From contig JAIESI010000017.1 of the NCBI GenBank assembly GCA_019746135.1, positions 1 through 64,000 of the forward strand: a DNA stretch of 64,000 nt, read 5' to 3'. The notes under the pieces are model-generated. The model was not told the origin of the DNA and made no database searches. It was given only the letters and a program-made list of their open reading frames with translations. This document shows, one piece after another, positions 34,655 through 45,001 of this stretch (positions within the stretch are counted from its first letter, which is position 1; each line of letters starts with the position of its first letter). Origin of the DNA: Xanthobacteraceae bacterium (GTDB lineage Bacteria; Pseudomonadota; Alphaproteobacteria; Rhizobiales; Xanthobacteraceae). The translations under genes and the position numbers were made by a program.

Positions 34655-36007
34655 TTATGCCTTCTTTTTCACCAGCGACTTCAAGTCACGCAGGCGCTTG
34701 GCCCAGCCCTCCTTAACGGTTTGTCGGCCACGTCCGATGGCCAGGGCGTCGGCGGGGACATCGGCGGTGATGACCGAGCCGGAACCGACATAGGCGCCGT
34801 CGCCGATGGTCACCGGCGCAACCAATGCCGAGTTGGAGCCGATGAACGCGCCCGCGCCGATGTCGGTGCGGTGCTTGGCTGCGCCGTCATAGTTGCAGGT
34901 GATGGTGCCGGCGCCGATGTTGGCGCCGGCACCGACCCGGGCATCGCCGAGGTAGGTCAGGTGATTGGCCTTGGCGCCCTGCTCGATCAGCGCCTCCTTC
35001 ACCTCGACGAAGTTGCCGATGTGCACATCGGCCTCGAGCCTGGCCCCCGGCCGCAGCCGCGCGTAAGGGCCGACGATGGCGTTGCGCCCAACATGCGCGC
35101 CTTGAAGATGCGAGAACGAGCGGATCGTGGCGCCGTCCTCGATCGTTACGCCGGTCCCGATCACCACATAGGGCTCGACCGTCACGTCCTTGCCGAACTT
35201 CGTATCGGCGCAAAGATGCACGGTCTCCGGCGCAACCAGCGTCACGCCCGCTTCCATCGCCGCCTGCCGCAACCGCTGCTGGATCACCGCCTCGGCTTCC
35301 GCCAGCTGCGCCTTGGTGTTGATGCCGCTCACCTCATCCTCCGCCACTTCGAGGGCCACCGTGCGCAGGCTCATCTTGCGCGCGATCGCCACCGCGTCCG
35401 TCAGATAGAACTCGCCCTTGCGATTGTCGTTGCCGATCTGGTCGAGAATGGGCAGCGCGTGGGCGCCGTCGAACGCCATCAGCCCGCCGTTGCAGAGCGC
35501 GATGCCGCGCTCGGCCTCGGTCGCGTCGGCATGCTCGACGATGGCGAGCAATTCGGCCCCCTTGGTCACCAGCCGGCCGTAGCCGGTCGGATCGGCCGGC
35601 TTGAAGCCCAGCACCGCGACGTTGGCGCCGTCCGCCAGCGCCTGCCGGAGCTTCGCGAGCGTCTGCGGCTTGATCAGCGGCGTGTCGCCGAAAATGACCA
35701 GAACGTCGTCGGCGCCCTGCTCCAGGGCCGCGCGCGCGGCCAGCACCGCATGCGCGGTGCCACGCCGCTCGCGCTGCACGAAAATCCCTGCACCGGGCAT
35801 TTCGGCCCGCGCCTCGGCCGCAACGTCTTCGCGGTCCGGCCCGACCACCACGGCCGTCGTGGACCCGCCGGCCGCCCGCAGCGCCGCCAGCACATGGCCC
35901 AGCAGCGACTGGCCAGCGACGGCATGCAGCACCTTCGGCCGCGACGACCGCATGCGGGTGCCCTCGCCGGCGGCGAGCACGATGGCAAGGCAAGTCCGTG
36001 CGCTCAT
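34655..36007 (-). CDS. glmU: Bifunctional UDP-GlcNAc pyrophosphorylase / GlcN-1-P acetyltransferase
   Basis: 450 residues from the ATG at 36007 (a longer in-frame reading from 36061 lacks family sequence). Uridyltransferase domain: [18 protein letters not shown], then YGRLV. The C-terminal half is a left-handed beta-helix of hexapeptides including [14 protein letters not shown] and [19 protein letters not shown], with the acetyltransferase site. It supplies UDP-GlcNAc for peptidoglycan and lipid A, together with glmS downstream. Confidence 0.96.
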   Translation of the reverse strand: MSARTCLAIVLAAGEGTRMRSSRPKVLHAVAGQSLLGHVLAALRAAGGSTTAVVVGPDREDVAAEARAEMPGAGIFVQRERRGTAHAVLAARAALEQGADDVLVIFGDTPLIKPQTLAKLRQALADGANVAVLGFKPADPTGYGRLVTKGAELLAIVEHADATEAERGIALCNGGLMAFDGAHALPILDQIGNDNRKGEFYLTDAVAIARKMSLRTVALEVAEDEVSGINTKAQLAEAEAVIQQRLRQAAMEAGVTLVAPETVHLCADTKFGKDVTVEPYVVIGTGVTIEDGATIRSFSHLQGAHVGRNAIVGPYARLRPGARLEADVHIGNFVEVKEALIEQGAKANHLTYLGDARVGAGANIGAGTITCNYDGAAKHRTDIGAGAFIGSNSALVAPVTIGDGAYVGSGSVITADVPADALAIGRGRQTVKEGWAKRLRDLKSLVKKKA

Positions 36008-36188
36008 TGGCGTGCGCTCACTGATTCCCCTTTCGCGTTCCGGGCCGTCATATCCGAGCACACTTCAAGAAAAAAGCGCAGGCGCCGGAAAACTCCGGAG
36101 AGGTTCCTTCCGGACGAATCTGCTAATGGATTCAATGAACTGATTCGGACTCCTGCGGGTCTCAACAACGCGGAAAGCGGAGAGGAAC

Positions 36189-37139
36189 GTGGCCGCAAGG
36201 GAGATTGGCGCAGTTGCGCCGGTTGAGCGGACGCTTCGGATGCGGGAATTCTTTCGGATCTTCGTCTGGGGCACGGTCGCGGCGGTGTCGCTGACGCTTG
36301 CGATCTTTGCCGGCTCCACCGAGGCGGGATCGGACCGCGCCCGGCACGCGGCCCTGCAGCTCCGCGAGGTCGTCATGCCGTCCGGCGTCAAGCCGGCCCG
36401 GCCGCTGGACGCCGTCGAAGGCCGCAAGCTGGCCGAAACCGTGCGTGTGCTCACCTCCGACCGCGAACGCCTGCTCGCGCGCATCGCCGCGCTGGAGAAC
36501 AACCTCGACGACATCACCGGCTCGATCAAGCGCGTCGAACGAGCCGCCCGTCCCGTGCCGACGACGATCGAGCAGCCGTTCTCGCCGGTGACGGCACTGC
36601 CGCCGCAACCGCCGCTACCCGCAAAACCGCAACCGGTGCTGGCCGCGGCTCAGCCGGCGCAAGCGCCGCCCGCGGTTGCCGCGCCGCCGCCGTTCCCCGC
36701 CGCCGCGGCTGCCTCCCGCCCGCCGGCGGAGCAAGTTACCGCCAGCATCAGCCCGCAGCACGACAGCCGCGACAATGCCCAGGACCAGACACAAGACGCA
36801 GCGCCAGCCGCGCCCGAAGCCACGCCAGTGCAAGCCGCCACGCCGCCCAACCGGGTGACCCGGCGGCAGTTCGGGCTCGACCTTGGCGGCGCGTCGTCCG
36901 AAGAGGCGCTGCGTCCGGTCTGGACCACGGCGCTCCGGCGTCACAACGCGCTGCTGCAAAGCCTGCGGCCGATGGTCCTGAGCCGCGAGCGTCCGCGCGG
37001 CGGTGGCGTTGAATACCGCCTGATTGCCGGGCCGATCGGCAACGCCGCCAAGGCCGCGCGCTATTGCGCGGCGATCACCGGCACCGGCGGCGTCTGCCAG
37101 CCGACGATGTACGACGGGCAGAAGCTCGCGAGCCACTGA
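36189..37139 (+). CDS. Membrane-anchored envelope protein with SPOR-like C-terminus
   Basis: 316 residues. GTG at 36189 is chosen because GGAGAGG precedes it; a later ATG (36240) is possible. Layout: one membrane helix (about residues 24-42), a short coiled coil (about 75-118, with LTSDRERLLARIAALENN), a long Pro/Ala/Gln linker, and a C-terminal domain with YRLIAGPIGNAAKAARYCAAI that resembles a SPOR peptidoglycan-binding domain. It may act at the septum or cell wall. The match is by shape and a short motif only. Confidence 0.65.
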   Translation: MAAREIGAVAPVERTLRMREFFRIFVWGTVAAVSLTLAIFAGSTEAGSDRARHAALQLREVVMPSGVKPARPLDAVEGRKLAETVRVLTSDRERLLARIAALENNLDDITGSIKRVERAARPVPTTIEQPFSPVTALPPQPPLPAKPQPVLAAAQPAQAPPAVAAPPPFPAAAAASRPPAEQVTASISPQHDSRDNAQDQTQDAAPAAPEATPVQAATPPNRVTRRQFGLDLGGASSEEALRPVWTTALRRHNALLQSLRPMVLSRERPRGGGVEYRLIAGPIGNAAKAARYCAAITGTGGVCQPTMYDGQKLASH

Positions 37140-37190
37140 ACCCTGCCGGCGAACTTTCATGGGAGCGCGCTTTGCGGCAAGGTGCGCGGC

Positions 37191-37571
37191 ATGAACCGGC
37201 CGCCCTACCGCCCCACCCCGCGCCAGGCCGCAGGCCTTGCCGTCATCGCCATCGCCGCCCTCGCCTATGGCTTCGCCATGCGCTACGGCGTGATCCAGAA
37301 TTCCGCCATCGGCATCGCCTGCGAGAACTCCGGGACGAGTTGGCTTTGCGCGAGCCGCCGCACCGCGATTGCGCTGTTTCAGCCGCAGGCGTTCGGGATC
37401 GTCGCGTTGGGCGCTGCGGTGCTGAACCTGATGCGTCCGTCGTTCATTCCGTTTGCCGTCACGCTGCTCGCCGCCGGCGCCGGCATCGTGCTCTACAACA
37501 CGGCGCTGTCGTCGCTTGCGGTCGCCGTGCTGATCTTCAGCCTGGCGCGGCCCGCGGCCGCAGAAGGCTGA
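37191..37571 (+). CDS. Small inner-membrane protein, unknown
   Basis: 126 residues from the ATG at 37191 (an in-frame GTG at 37182 is possible). Three hydrophobic segments are visible, with a small loop GIACENSGTSWLCASRR carrying two cysteines. The family is unknown. Its last 35 bases overlap the 3' end of the convergent GH17 gene. Confidence 0.65.
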   Translation: MNRPPYRPTPRQAAGLAVIAIAALAYGFAMRYGVIQNSAIGIACENSGTSWLCASRRTAIALFQPQAFGIVALGAAVLNLMRPSFIPFAVTLLAAGAGIVLYNTALSSLAVAVLIFSLARPAAAEG

Positions 37572-39159
37572 AGACGAGACCGGCGAGCGTTGCCGCAAAC
37601 CACAGCGCCTGCCAGTTGGCGGGAGTCTCGTTCCAGACGATGAAGGCCGCGCACAGAGCGAGGACCGCCGCGGCCAAAGTTTCGGCAAGCGGCCGCTCTC
37701 TCTTGCGGCGCTGCGCCACCAACGACAGCAAGACGAACGGCACGACCGCCGCCGTCATCGGCGCGAACGGAAAATCGCGATAGCGCGGATCGAACGACAG
37801 CGCGAGCGCCGACTGCACCGCGAGGGCCACGAGCGCGACAAACACCAGCCCGAGCGCCAGCGCCGGCCGATCGGGCGTTCGCTGCGATTTCGCACCGATG
37901 ACCTGATTAAACGCCGGCAAGGTTCGCGAGGTCGCGAGCGCCACCGCGCCTGCGACCGGCGCAAGAACGGCGACGGCGGCAAACGCGAGTGAACGTGTCC
38001 AGCCGCCGATGCCGAGGCTTTCCAGCGGGATGTTCTCGACCGTCCAGCCGACAAACACGCCGGCCACGACGGCGTTCAACGCAATGGCGCTCCAAGCGAG
38101 CGACCACGCCGCGTTGTCGGGCGCATCCCGATCGGACGCGCGGCGCCGTGCCAGCATCGCCGCGGCAAACACGACCGCCGCGAGCGCAACGCCGCCCGCG
38201 GCCTGCCACGGCCAGCCCGGATGGTTCGACACCGGCGCGCCCCAGACGAATTTCTGCCGCCGCGACGCGTCCTCGAACATGCCCCAATGGCCGCCGACGG
38301 TGCCTTCGAGAAAGCGCTTCCACGGCTGATCGAACGCCTCGATCAGGTTGACGCGAAATCCATCCTGCTTGCCGCGCCTGAGCACGTCGGCGAGGACGAA
38401 GGCCTGCGCGGCCGGCGACGGCAGCGCGCCTTCGCGCATGCGGCCCGCGCTCGGCCAGCCGAATTCGCCGATCACGATGTCCTTGCCGGGAAAAACCTCC
38501 GCCACGTGCTTGCGGATCGAGGCGACGTGATCGGCGGCCTTCGTCGCCGCGATCGGATCGTCCTCCCAGTACGGCAGGATGTGCACGGTGACGAAATCGA
38601 CCGCGCCCGCGAGCTCGCGGTTGCGAACCCAGAACTCCCAGACGTCGGCATAGGTCACCGGCGCCTTCACTTTTGATTTCACGCTCGTGATGTATTCGCG
38701 AAGCTTTTCTGCCGACACCTCGCCGCGCAGCAGCGCCTCGTTGCCGACGATCACTGCGCGCACGGTGTCGGGAAACTTGTTCGCCAGCGCAATGCCGGTG
38801 GTGAGCTGATACTGCGTGCGGTCGGGGAAGCTCGACACCCAAAGCCCGAGCAGCACTTTCAGGCCATGCCGCTGCGCAATTTCCGGGATCTGGTCGAGGC
38901 CCAAGTCGACCGAATAGATGCGGATGCAATCGGTGATCTTGGAGAGCTGCGCCAGGTCCTGGTCGATCTGTTGGGCAGCGATCTTGGTGGAGAGATCAAG
39001 CGGCGTCTGGGCGCCGCGAAATGGCGCATAAGACACGCAGTATAGCCGTTCGCCCGGATCGAGCGGCGACGGCGGCATCGAGACGCCGGCGCCCAGCCAC
39101 CACCACGACACAACGATGACAGCAGCCACCAATGTGAACAGACTGACAGCTTTGCGCAT
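37537..39159 (-). CDS. GH17-domain membrane protein (NdvC-like beta-glucan enzyme)
   Basis: 540 residues from the ATG at 39159 (GTG at 39210 is an alternative). After a membrane helix, a GH17-like barrel (about 38-315) has VIVGNEALLRGEV with the acid/base Glu and IVIGEFGWPSAGR with the nucleophile Glu, then EAFDQPWKRFLEG. About six membrane helices follow. In Bradyrhizobium, proteins of this kind (NdvC) help form beta-(1,6) links of periplasmic cyclic glucans. It is divergent from the larger synthase at 40129, whose N-terminal domain is clearly related. Confidence 0.8.
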   Translation of the reverse strand: MRKAVSLFTLVAAVIVVSWWWLGAGVSMPPSPLDPGERLYCVSYAPFRGAQTPLDLSTKIAAQQIDQDLAQLSKITDCIRIYSVDLGLDQIPEIAQRHGLKVLLGLWVSSFPDRTQYQLTTGIALANKFPDTVRAVIVGNEALLRGEVSAEKLREYITSVKSKVKAPVTYADVWEFWVRNRELAGAVDFVTVHILPYWEDDPIAATKAADHVASIRKHVAEVFPGKDIVIGEFGWPSAGRMREGALPSPAAQAFVLADVLRRGKQDGFRVNLIEAFDQPWKRFLEGTVGGHWGMFEDASRRQKFVWGAPVSNHPGWPWQAAGGVALAAVVFAAAMLARRRASDRDAPDNAAWSLAWSAIALNAVVAGVFVGWTVENIPLESLGIGGWTRSLAFAAVAVLAPVAGAVALATSRTLPAFNQVIGAKSQRTPDRPALALGLVFVALVALAVQSALALSFDPRYRDFPFAPMTAAVVPFVLLSLVAQRRKRERPLAETLAAAVLALCAAFIVWNETPANWQALWFAATLAGLVFSLLRPRAAPG

Positions 39160-39378
39160 CCAAAAACGGCCCGCGTGTTCCTTGTCGCCGCGCTCCAAAC
39201 TGGTCAGCACGGTGCGACACTTTAATCAAGCGCGTGTCTGACGCTGGACAAAGCGATAAGATTTGCCAAATTCAACCAAACAAAAATATTCGATCGGCTG
39301 AGCCGCAAATCGGACCTATTCGTTGTACAGATAGCGCGACGCTCCAATCGCGAAAACTCAAACAACAAACCGACGCCC

Positions 39379-39954
39379 ATGTTCTCCCTTCCGCGCCTAA
39401 GCCTCGCTGCACTGTTCGCAGCCTCGATTCTGCTCGTTCCGGCGCTGGCCCAAATCCAGGCCCAGGAAGCCAAGCCCGCCGACGGCAAAGGCGGCGACAA
39501 GCCGGCACAGACCCAGCCCGACGCGGATGCCCAGCGGCGGGTGGACGAGTTCGCCGAGGCGGCCCGCCAGGTCAGCGGCCCGGCCGGCAACGCCGAATGC
39601 GTCTGGCTCGGCCGCCGGGTGGTTGGGCTCCTTTACCGCGACGACATGGACACCGCTTTTCGGCATCTCGACCTCTACGACCGGTTCGGCTGTCCGGGAC
39701 CGCACATTCAATCGGCATTCCGCTGCGTTGTTCGGCAGGGCGCCAGCATCGATCAGAAGAAGCCGGAAACCCTGAACGCCCGCGTTCATACCTGCTGGCT
39801 GAACCCCGGCTCAGGAACGGCCACCGCCGCGGCAACGGCACCCGGTGCCGCTTCAGCAGCGGCCGCCCCCGCGGCAACCCAAGGTGCCGCCCCGGCGCCG
39901 GCGACCCCGCCGATGCCGCCGAGTGCGAAGCCGCCAGGAACCTCCAACCGTTAA
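39379..39954 (+). CDS. Secreted small protein of the beta-glucan locus
   Basis: 191 residues: signal peptide ending ALAQ (about residue 25), a charged linker, a compact core with four Cys (CVWLGRRVVGLLYRDD, DRFGCPGP, FRCVVRQG, HTCWL), and an Ala/Pro-rich tail. It sits between the two GH17 genes. Proteins of this type are annotated in Bradyrhizobium as beta-1,3/1,6-glucan biosynthesis factors; a role as periplasmic accessory is inferred from position. Confidence 0.65.
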   Translation: MFSLPRLSLAALFAASILLVPALAQIQAQEAKPADGKGGDKPAQTQPDADAQRRVDEFAEAARQVSGPAGNAECVWLGRRVVGLLYRDDMDTAFRHLDLYDRFGCPGPHIQSAFRCVVRQGASIDQKKPETLNARVHTCWLNPGSGTATAAATAPGAASAAAAPAATQGAAPAPATPPMPPSAKPPGTSNR

Positions 39955-40128
39955 GCACGTTGATGGCACGGTGTGTGCGTTGGGCACGTCATGGGGCGCC
40001 GTCATCAATTCGCCATCAGAGTGGGTATATAGTCACATGGCCTCGATAGAGGTGTGCTGCTCCGCAGCTATGGCCCTCCCAGGGGACGGGAAGGCGCCTA
40101 GGTTCTCAAGCCCCGCTTGGTTGCTCTG

Positions 40129-42966
40129 ATGCGCTTCGTCGCTTTGGTCGGCGTCGCTGCCGTAGCCTGTCTTCATGCCGGTGTTTGGGCGCTCTCGCGC
40201 GACGTCGTCGGTGCGCCGGGCTTCCGCGGTCCGCTCGCCAGCGTCTCCTACACGCCGTTCGACGGCTGCACCTACGATCCGAACCCGAGGCCCGACAGCC
40301 CGAAGCGGTGCTCGGCCGAACGGATCCGGGCCGACCTTGCGGCGATCGCGCCCTACACGCGGACGGTCCGCACCTATTCGTCGACCGGCGGCACGGAGAT
40401 GATCCCGGAGATCGCCCGCGAGTTCGGCCTGCGGGTCTCGATCGGCGCCTGGCTCGACAAAGACGCCGACCGCAACGAGCGCGAGATTGCCGCGGTCATC
40501 GATCTGGCCCGCAAGCACCGCAACATCGACAGCATCGTCGTCGGCAACGAAACGATCTATCGAAACGAACAGATTCCGCTCACCAACCTCAAGCTCAGCG
40601 GCGAAGAGGAAGACAATCTGCTTCGCGAGGAGGCCCGCCGCATCAGCGAGGCCCAGACCATCGAAGACAAGAAGTGGACCGCGGACGAGAACAACGTTCG
40701 CCGGCTCATCAGGCTTATCCAGCGGGTGAAGCGCGAAACCGGCCTGCCGGTGACGACCGGCGAAATTCACAGCGTCTGGAGCTATCACCCGTCGCTCGCC
40801 TCGTCGGTCGACTTCATCGGCGCGCACGTCCTGCCCTACTGGGAAGGCATCTCTGAAACCCAGGCCGTCGACCAGGCGGTTCGCATCTACAACCAGCTGC
40901 GCCAGGCTTATCCCGGCAAGCGGATCGTGCTGGCCGAGTTCGGCTGGCCGAGCGCGGGCTACAACCGCCACGAAGCGGTGCCGGGCCCGCTGATCCAGGC
41001 CGCCGTGCTGCGCGCCTTCGTCACCCGTGCCGAGGCGCTCGGCATCGACTACAACATCATCGAAGCCTACGATCAGCCGTGGAAGACCTTCGAAGGCGGC
41101 GTCGGTCCCTATTGGGGCTTCTTCGACACCGCGCGCCAGCCGAAGTTCTCCTGGACCGGGCCGATCGCCAATCCCGACCACGGCAAGCTGACCGCGATCG
41201 CGGTGGCGATGGGCATCCTGCTGTCGCTGCCGATCCTCGTGCTGGTCGGCGCCACCTTCACCCAGGCGGCGCTGCTTGCCGGCGCGGCCCACACCGCCGG
41301 CGCATGGTTTGCGATCCTGTTCGCCTACTGGAACGGGCACTACTTCGTCCCGGGCGCGGCCTTCGCCTTCGGGCTCGCGCTCGCGCTCTTGATCCCGCTG
41401 ATCTTCGTGGCGATGACCCGCGTCGAGGAGATCGCCGCGATCGCGTTCGGCCGCAGGCCCTCCCGGCTGATCGCCTCTCCGCCGCTTGCACCCGAGATGT
41501 CGGCTCTGCCCAAGGTGTCGATCCACATCCCGGCCTATCGCGAGCCGCCGGAGATGCTGAAGCTCACGCTCGATTCGGTGGCGCGCCTCAACTATCCGAA
41601 CTTCGAGTGCATTCTCGTCATCAACAACACGCCCGACCCGGCGCTGTGGCAGCCGGTCGAGGAACACTGCAAGACGCTCGGCGAGCGCTTCAAATTCATC
41701 CGTGAGGACAAGCTCGAAGGCTTCAAAGCCGGTGCGCTGCGGCTTGCCCTCACCCGCACCGCCGACGACGCCGAGATCATCGGCGTGCTCGACGCCGACT
41801 ACGTGGTGCATCCCGACTGGCTGAAGGACCTCGCGCCGCTGTTCGCCGATCCGCGCGTCGGCCTCGTCCAGGCGCCGCAGGATCACCGCGATGCGACCCG
41901 CAGCCCGATGCACGTGGCGATGAACGGCGAATATGCCGGCTTCTTCGACATCGGCATGGTGCAGCGGAACGAGCACAACGCCATCGTCACGCACGGCACC
42001 ATGTGCCTGATGCGTCGTTCTGCGCTGATCGCCGCCGGCAACTGGTCGAGCGACACGATCTGCGAGGACACCGACCTGGGCCTCACCATTCTCGAGCTCG
42101 GCTGGACCGCGCATTACACCAACCGCCGCTACGGCCACGGCCTGCTGCCGGACAGCTATCAGGCCTACAAGCGCCAGCGCGACCGCTGGGCCTATGGCGG
42201 CTTCCAGATCATGAAGAAGCACTGGCGCCGCTTCCTGCCGGGCCGAAGCCTGCTCACGCGCGACCAGAAGCGCGAGTTCCTGCTCGGCTGGATGTCATGG
42301 CTCGGCGCCGAGAGCGTCGGCGTGCTGGTCGCGATCCTCAACCTGATCTGGGTGCCGTTCGTCGCGATCCTCGGCATCGCCATTCCGGACAAGGTGCTGA
42401 CCATCCCCATCCTCGCGGCGTTCGCCGTGGCCGTGCTGCACTTCGTGTCGCTCTACCGGCTGCGGGTCGCCATCACCGGCAGCCAGATGATGGGCGCGGT
42501 GGTTGCGGCCATGGCGCTGCAATGGTCGGTGGCGCGCGCGGTCGGCATCGGCATCGTCAAGGACGGCCTGCCGTTCGTTCGCACCGCCAAGGGCGGCGCC
42601 GGAAAGCGGCGCGGCGGTGAATTCCCGGCGTTCTGGGAAGCGGTGCTGAGCGCGCTCCTGATCGCGAGCGCGACCTATCTCTACGCCACCAATTACGAGC
42701 GGGTCACCGAGATCAACCTGTTCGCGATCGCGCTTGCGGTGCAGTCGCTGCCGTTCCTCGCCTCGACCGCGCTAGCCTTGCTGGACGGTTCGCGTGTCAA
42801 CGACTTCGCCTTCTGGCGCACCGTCGAAGGCCGCTTCGCCGAACTGCTGGCGCGGCGTCCGGCGGCCGTCGCGGCCGTGACTGCGGTGACAGCGGCGCCT
42901 CCGCCGCCCGCCCCCGCACCGATCGCGGTGACGGTCGAGGAACGCGTCGAGACTTCGGCTCCGTAA
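40129..42966 (+). CDS. GH17-GT2 fusion: beta-1,3-glucan synthase (NdvB-like)
   Basis: 945 residues from the ATG at 40129. The N-terminal GH17 domain (about 25-335) has VVGNETIYRNE and VLAEFGWPSAG as catalytic Glu motifs. Membrane helices follow (about 360-430), then a processive GT2 domain (about 461-700) with LDADYVVHPDW, a CEDTDLG motif and YKRQRDRWAYGG (QxxRW). More helices close the protein. It should polymerise UDP-glucose across the inner membrane and remodel the chain with its GH17 domain, probably making periplasmic beta-(1,3)(1,6)-glucan with the neighbouring GH17 protein. Confidence 0.85.
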   Translation: MRFVALVGVAAVACLHAGVWALSRDVVGAPGFRGPLASVSYTPFDGCTYDPNPRPDSPKRCSAERIRADLAAIAPYTRTVRTYSSTGGTEMIPEIAREFGLRVSIGAWLDKDADRNEREIAAVIDLARKHRNIDSIVVGNETIYRNEQIPLTNLKLSGEEEDNLLREEARRISEAQTIEDKKWTADENNVRRLIRLIQRVKRETGLPVTTGEIHSVWSYHPSLASSVDFIGAHVLPYWEGISETQAVDQAVRIYNQLRQAYPGKRIVLAEFGWPSAGYNRHEAVPGPLIQAAVLRAFVTRAEALGIDYNIIEAYDQPWKTFEGGVGPYWGFFDTARQPKFSWTGPIANPDHGKLTAIAVAMGILLSLPILVLVGATFTQAALLAGAAHTAGAWFAILFAYWNGHYFVPGAAFAFGLALALLIPLIFVAMTRVEEIAAIAFGRRPSRLIASPPLAPEMSALPKVSIHIPAYREPPEMLKLTLDSVARLNYPNFECILVINNTPDPALWQPVEEHCKTLGERFKFIREDKLEGFKAGALRLALTRTADDAEIIGVLDADYVVHPDWLKDLAPLFADPRVGLVQAPQDHRDATRSPMHVAMNGEYAGFFDIGMVQRNEHNAIVTHGTMCLMRRSALIAAGNWSSDTICEDTDLGLTILELGWTAHYTNRRYGHGLLPDSYQAYKRQRDRWAYGGFQIMKKHWRRFLPGRSLLTRDQKREFLLGWMSWLGAESVGVLVAILNLIWVPFVAILGIAIPDKVLTIPILAAFAVAVLHFVSLYRLRVAITGSQMMGAVVAAMALQWSVARAVGIGIVKDGLPFVRTAKGGAGKRRGGEFPAFWEAVLSALLIASATYLYATNYERVTEINLFAIALAVQSLPFLASTALALLDGSRVNDFAFWRTVEGRFAELLARRPAAVAAVTAVTAAPPPPAPAPIAVTVEERVETSAP

Positions 42967-43055
42967 CGGCACGCAGCTCTCGCGTTTGCGCATGTCCTTT
43001 TCTGAAACCGGTGCCCGCCCCGCATCAGGCTTTGTCCGAGACATAGGCGAGCCAT

Positions 43056-43117
43056 CAGCGCGTTTACGCGCGTCTTCGACGCGCCATGGCGACGCCGTCT
43101 TTCGGACGGCTATGCGC
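43056..43117. repeat. Composite of dispersed repeats R3 and R2 (partial)
   Basis: CAGCGCGTTTACGCGCGTC and onward (43056-43084) recurs at 52013-52041. The GGCGACGCCGTCTTTCGGAC unit (43088-43117) is a shorter form of the 28005 repeat. A fragment of the 20635 repeat (GCGCATGTCC, AAACCGGTGC) lies just before at about 42990. Confidence 0.65.
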
Positions 43118-44283
43118 TAGCCGCGCAGCGCGGTCTCGACGAGCTTCACCCAGTACGACGTCCCGACCGGGATCACGTCATCGTTGAAGTTGTACTGCGG
43201 GTGGTGCAGGCCGGCGCTGTCGCCGTTGCCGACGAAGATGAAGGCGCCCGGCCGCGCCTCCAGCATGAACGAGAAATCCTCCGCGCCCATCACCGGCGGC
43301 ACGCTGGTGTCCACGCGGTTCTTGCCGACCACTTCGGTTGCGACCTGTGCGGCAAACTCGGTCTGCCGGGCATGGTTCACGGTGACCGGATAGTCGCGCT
43401 TGTAGGTCAGCGTGGCCTTGGCGCCGTAGAGCTTCGCCGTGCCCTCGACCACCTCGCGCACCCGCTTCTCGACCAGATCGCGGGTGTCGGGCGTCAGGCT
43501 TCGGGCGGTGCCGCGCAGATGCCCGGTCTGCGGGATGATGTTGTCGGCGGTGCCGGCATGAAACTGGGTGATCGACACCACCGCCGATTCCAGCGGGTCG
43601 ACGTTGCGCGAGACGATCGACTGCAGCGCCTGGATCATCGCCGAGCCGACGACGATGGTGTCGATCGAGGTGTGCGGGCGCGCCGCGTGCCCGCCGAGCC
43701 CTTCGATGTCGATGTAGATGCGGTCGGCCGCCGCCATCATCGGACCGGGCCGGATCGCGAATTCGCCGACCGGAAAACCCGGATAGTTGTGCATGCCGTA
43801 GACCTCTTCGATCTTGAAGCGGTCCATCATGCCGTCCTTGACCATCTCGCGGCCGCCGCCGCCGCCCTCCTCCGCGGGCTGGAAGATCACCACCGCGGTG
43901 CCGTCGAAGTTGCGCGTCTCGGCGAGATACTTGGCCGCACCCAACAGCATCGCGGTGTGGCCGTCGTGGCCGCAGGCGTGCATCTTGCCGGGGTTCTGCG
44001 ACTGATAGCTGAGCCCGGTCGCTTCCTCGATCGGCAGCGCGTCCATGTCGGCGCGCAGCCCGATGGTGCGCGTGGCGGAACCTTTCTTGCCGCGGATCAC
44101 GCCGACCACGCCGGTGCGGCCGATGCCGGTGACGACCTCGTCGCAGCCGAACGCCTTGAGCTTGTCGGCGACCACGCCTGCGGTGCGGTGCACGTCGAAC
44201 ATCAGCTCCGGATGGGCGTGAATATCCTGCCGCCAGGCCTTGATCTCGTCGTGCAGGTCGGCGACGCGATTGACGATCGGCAT
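43117..44283 (-). CDS. M20-family amidohydrolase (hippurate hydrolase-like)
   Basis: 388 residues. Metal ligands are visible in MHACGHDGHTAMLL, PAEEGGGGGREM (general-base Glu) and the late VMGAEDFSFML; GGHAARPHTSID lies in the lid domain. Members remove acyl groups from amino acids such as hippurate or indole-3-acetyl conjugates. GGAGAG precedes the ATG. It stands alone, with no regulator beside it. Confidence 0.9.
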   Translation of the reverse strand: MPIVNRVADLHDEIKAWRQDIHAHPELMFDVHRTAGVVADKLKAFGCDEVVTGIGRTGVVGVIRGKKGSATRTIGLRADMDALPIEEATGLSYQSQNPGKMHACGHDGHTAMLLGAAKYLAETRNFDGTAVVIFQPAEEGGGGGREMVKDGMMDRFKIEEVYGMHNYPGFPVGEFAIRPGPMMAAADRIYIDIEGLGGHAARPHTSIDTIVVGSAMIQALQSIVSRNVDPLESAVVSITQFHAGTADNIIPQTGHLRGTARSLTPDTRDLVEKRVREVVEGTAKLYGAKATLTYKRDYPVTVNHARQTEFAAQVATEVVGKNRVDTSVPPVMGAEDFSFMLEARPGAFIFVGNGDSAGLHHPQYNFNDDVIPVGTSYWVKLVETALRG

Positions 44284-44368
44284 GGCAACTCTCCTTCGGC
44301 GCGAACGGCGCCTCTGACAGGTCTTCCCCGGCCCGGATGACCTAGCAAATCGGACGGGTGACCGAAGG

Positions 44369-45001
44369 TCAACTGCCGGCCTCCACGGCGCCGTGCCGCT
44401 GCCAGCGTCGGATGCCCCAGATCAAACCGGCAAGCGCAATCAGCCCGACGATCAACGGCAGCATCACATGCCCGCCGAGCGCGCCGGCGCGGTGCCATGC
44501 GCTGCCGGCAAGCATTCCCGGCACGATATGCGCCGGCGCCCAGCAGGCGATGGCGGCGAGATTGAACGGAAAGAATCGCCCGGGCGGCATGCCGAGGGAC
44601 CCGGCCGTCACCGGCACGAAGGCCCGCACCGGCGGCAGGAACCGCGCCAGGAACACGGCGACGGATCCGCGTTGCCTGAAAAATTCCTCGCTCTTCCGGA
44701 TCACGTCGGGATAGCGGCTCAACGGCCAGAGCCGGTGCGGCCAGTCGGGATGGCTGCGGCCGAGCATGTAGGCTGCGCCATCGCCAAGCGCCGCGCCGCA
44801 GATCGTTGCCGCCAGCACACCCGCGAGGCTCAGGTCGCCGGCGCCGATCAGCGCGCTGAGACTCAGGATGATGGTGGAGCCCGGCACGAACGAGCCGACA
44901 ACCGGCACCGCCTCCAACCACGCCGCCAGAAACAGCACCGCGTAGGCCCATTGCGGGTGCGCGGCCACCATATGAACCAGTTCGTGGATGGCCTGCTCCA
45001 T
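44369..45001 (-). CDS. DedA-family membrane protein
   Basis: 210 residues with the DedA/VTT pattern: VGSFVPGSTIILSLSALIGA, GDGAAYMLGRSH, FLARFLPPVRAFVPVTAGSL and GMPPGRFFPFNLAAIACWAPA. DedA proteins act in the inner membrane and are linked to flipping of undecaprenyl phosphate or phospholipids. It ends 85 bases before the M20 gene in the same direction. Confidence 0.9.
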   Translation of the reverse strand: MEQAIHELVHMVAAHPQWAYAVLFLAAWLEAVPVVGSFVPGSTIILSLSALIGAGDLSLAGVLAATICGAALGDGAAYMLGRSHPDWPHRLWPLSRYPDVIRKSEEFFRQRGSVAVFLARFLPPVRAFVPVTAGSLGMPPGRFFPFNLAAIACWAPAHIVPGMLAGSAWHRAGALGGHVMLPLIVGLIALAGLIWGIRRWQRHGAVEAGS

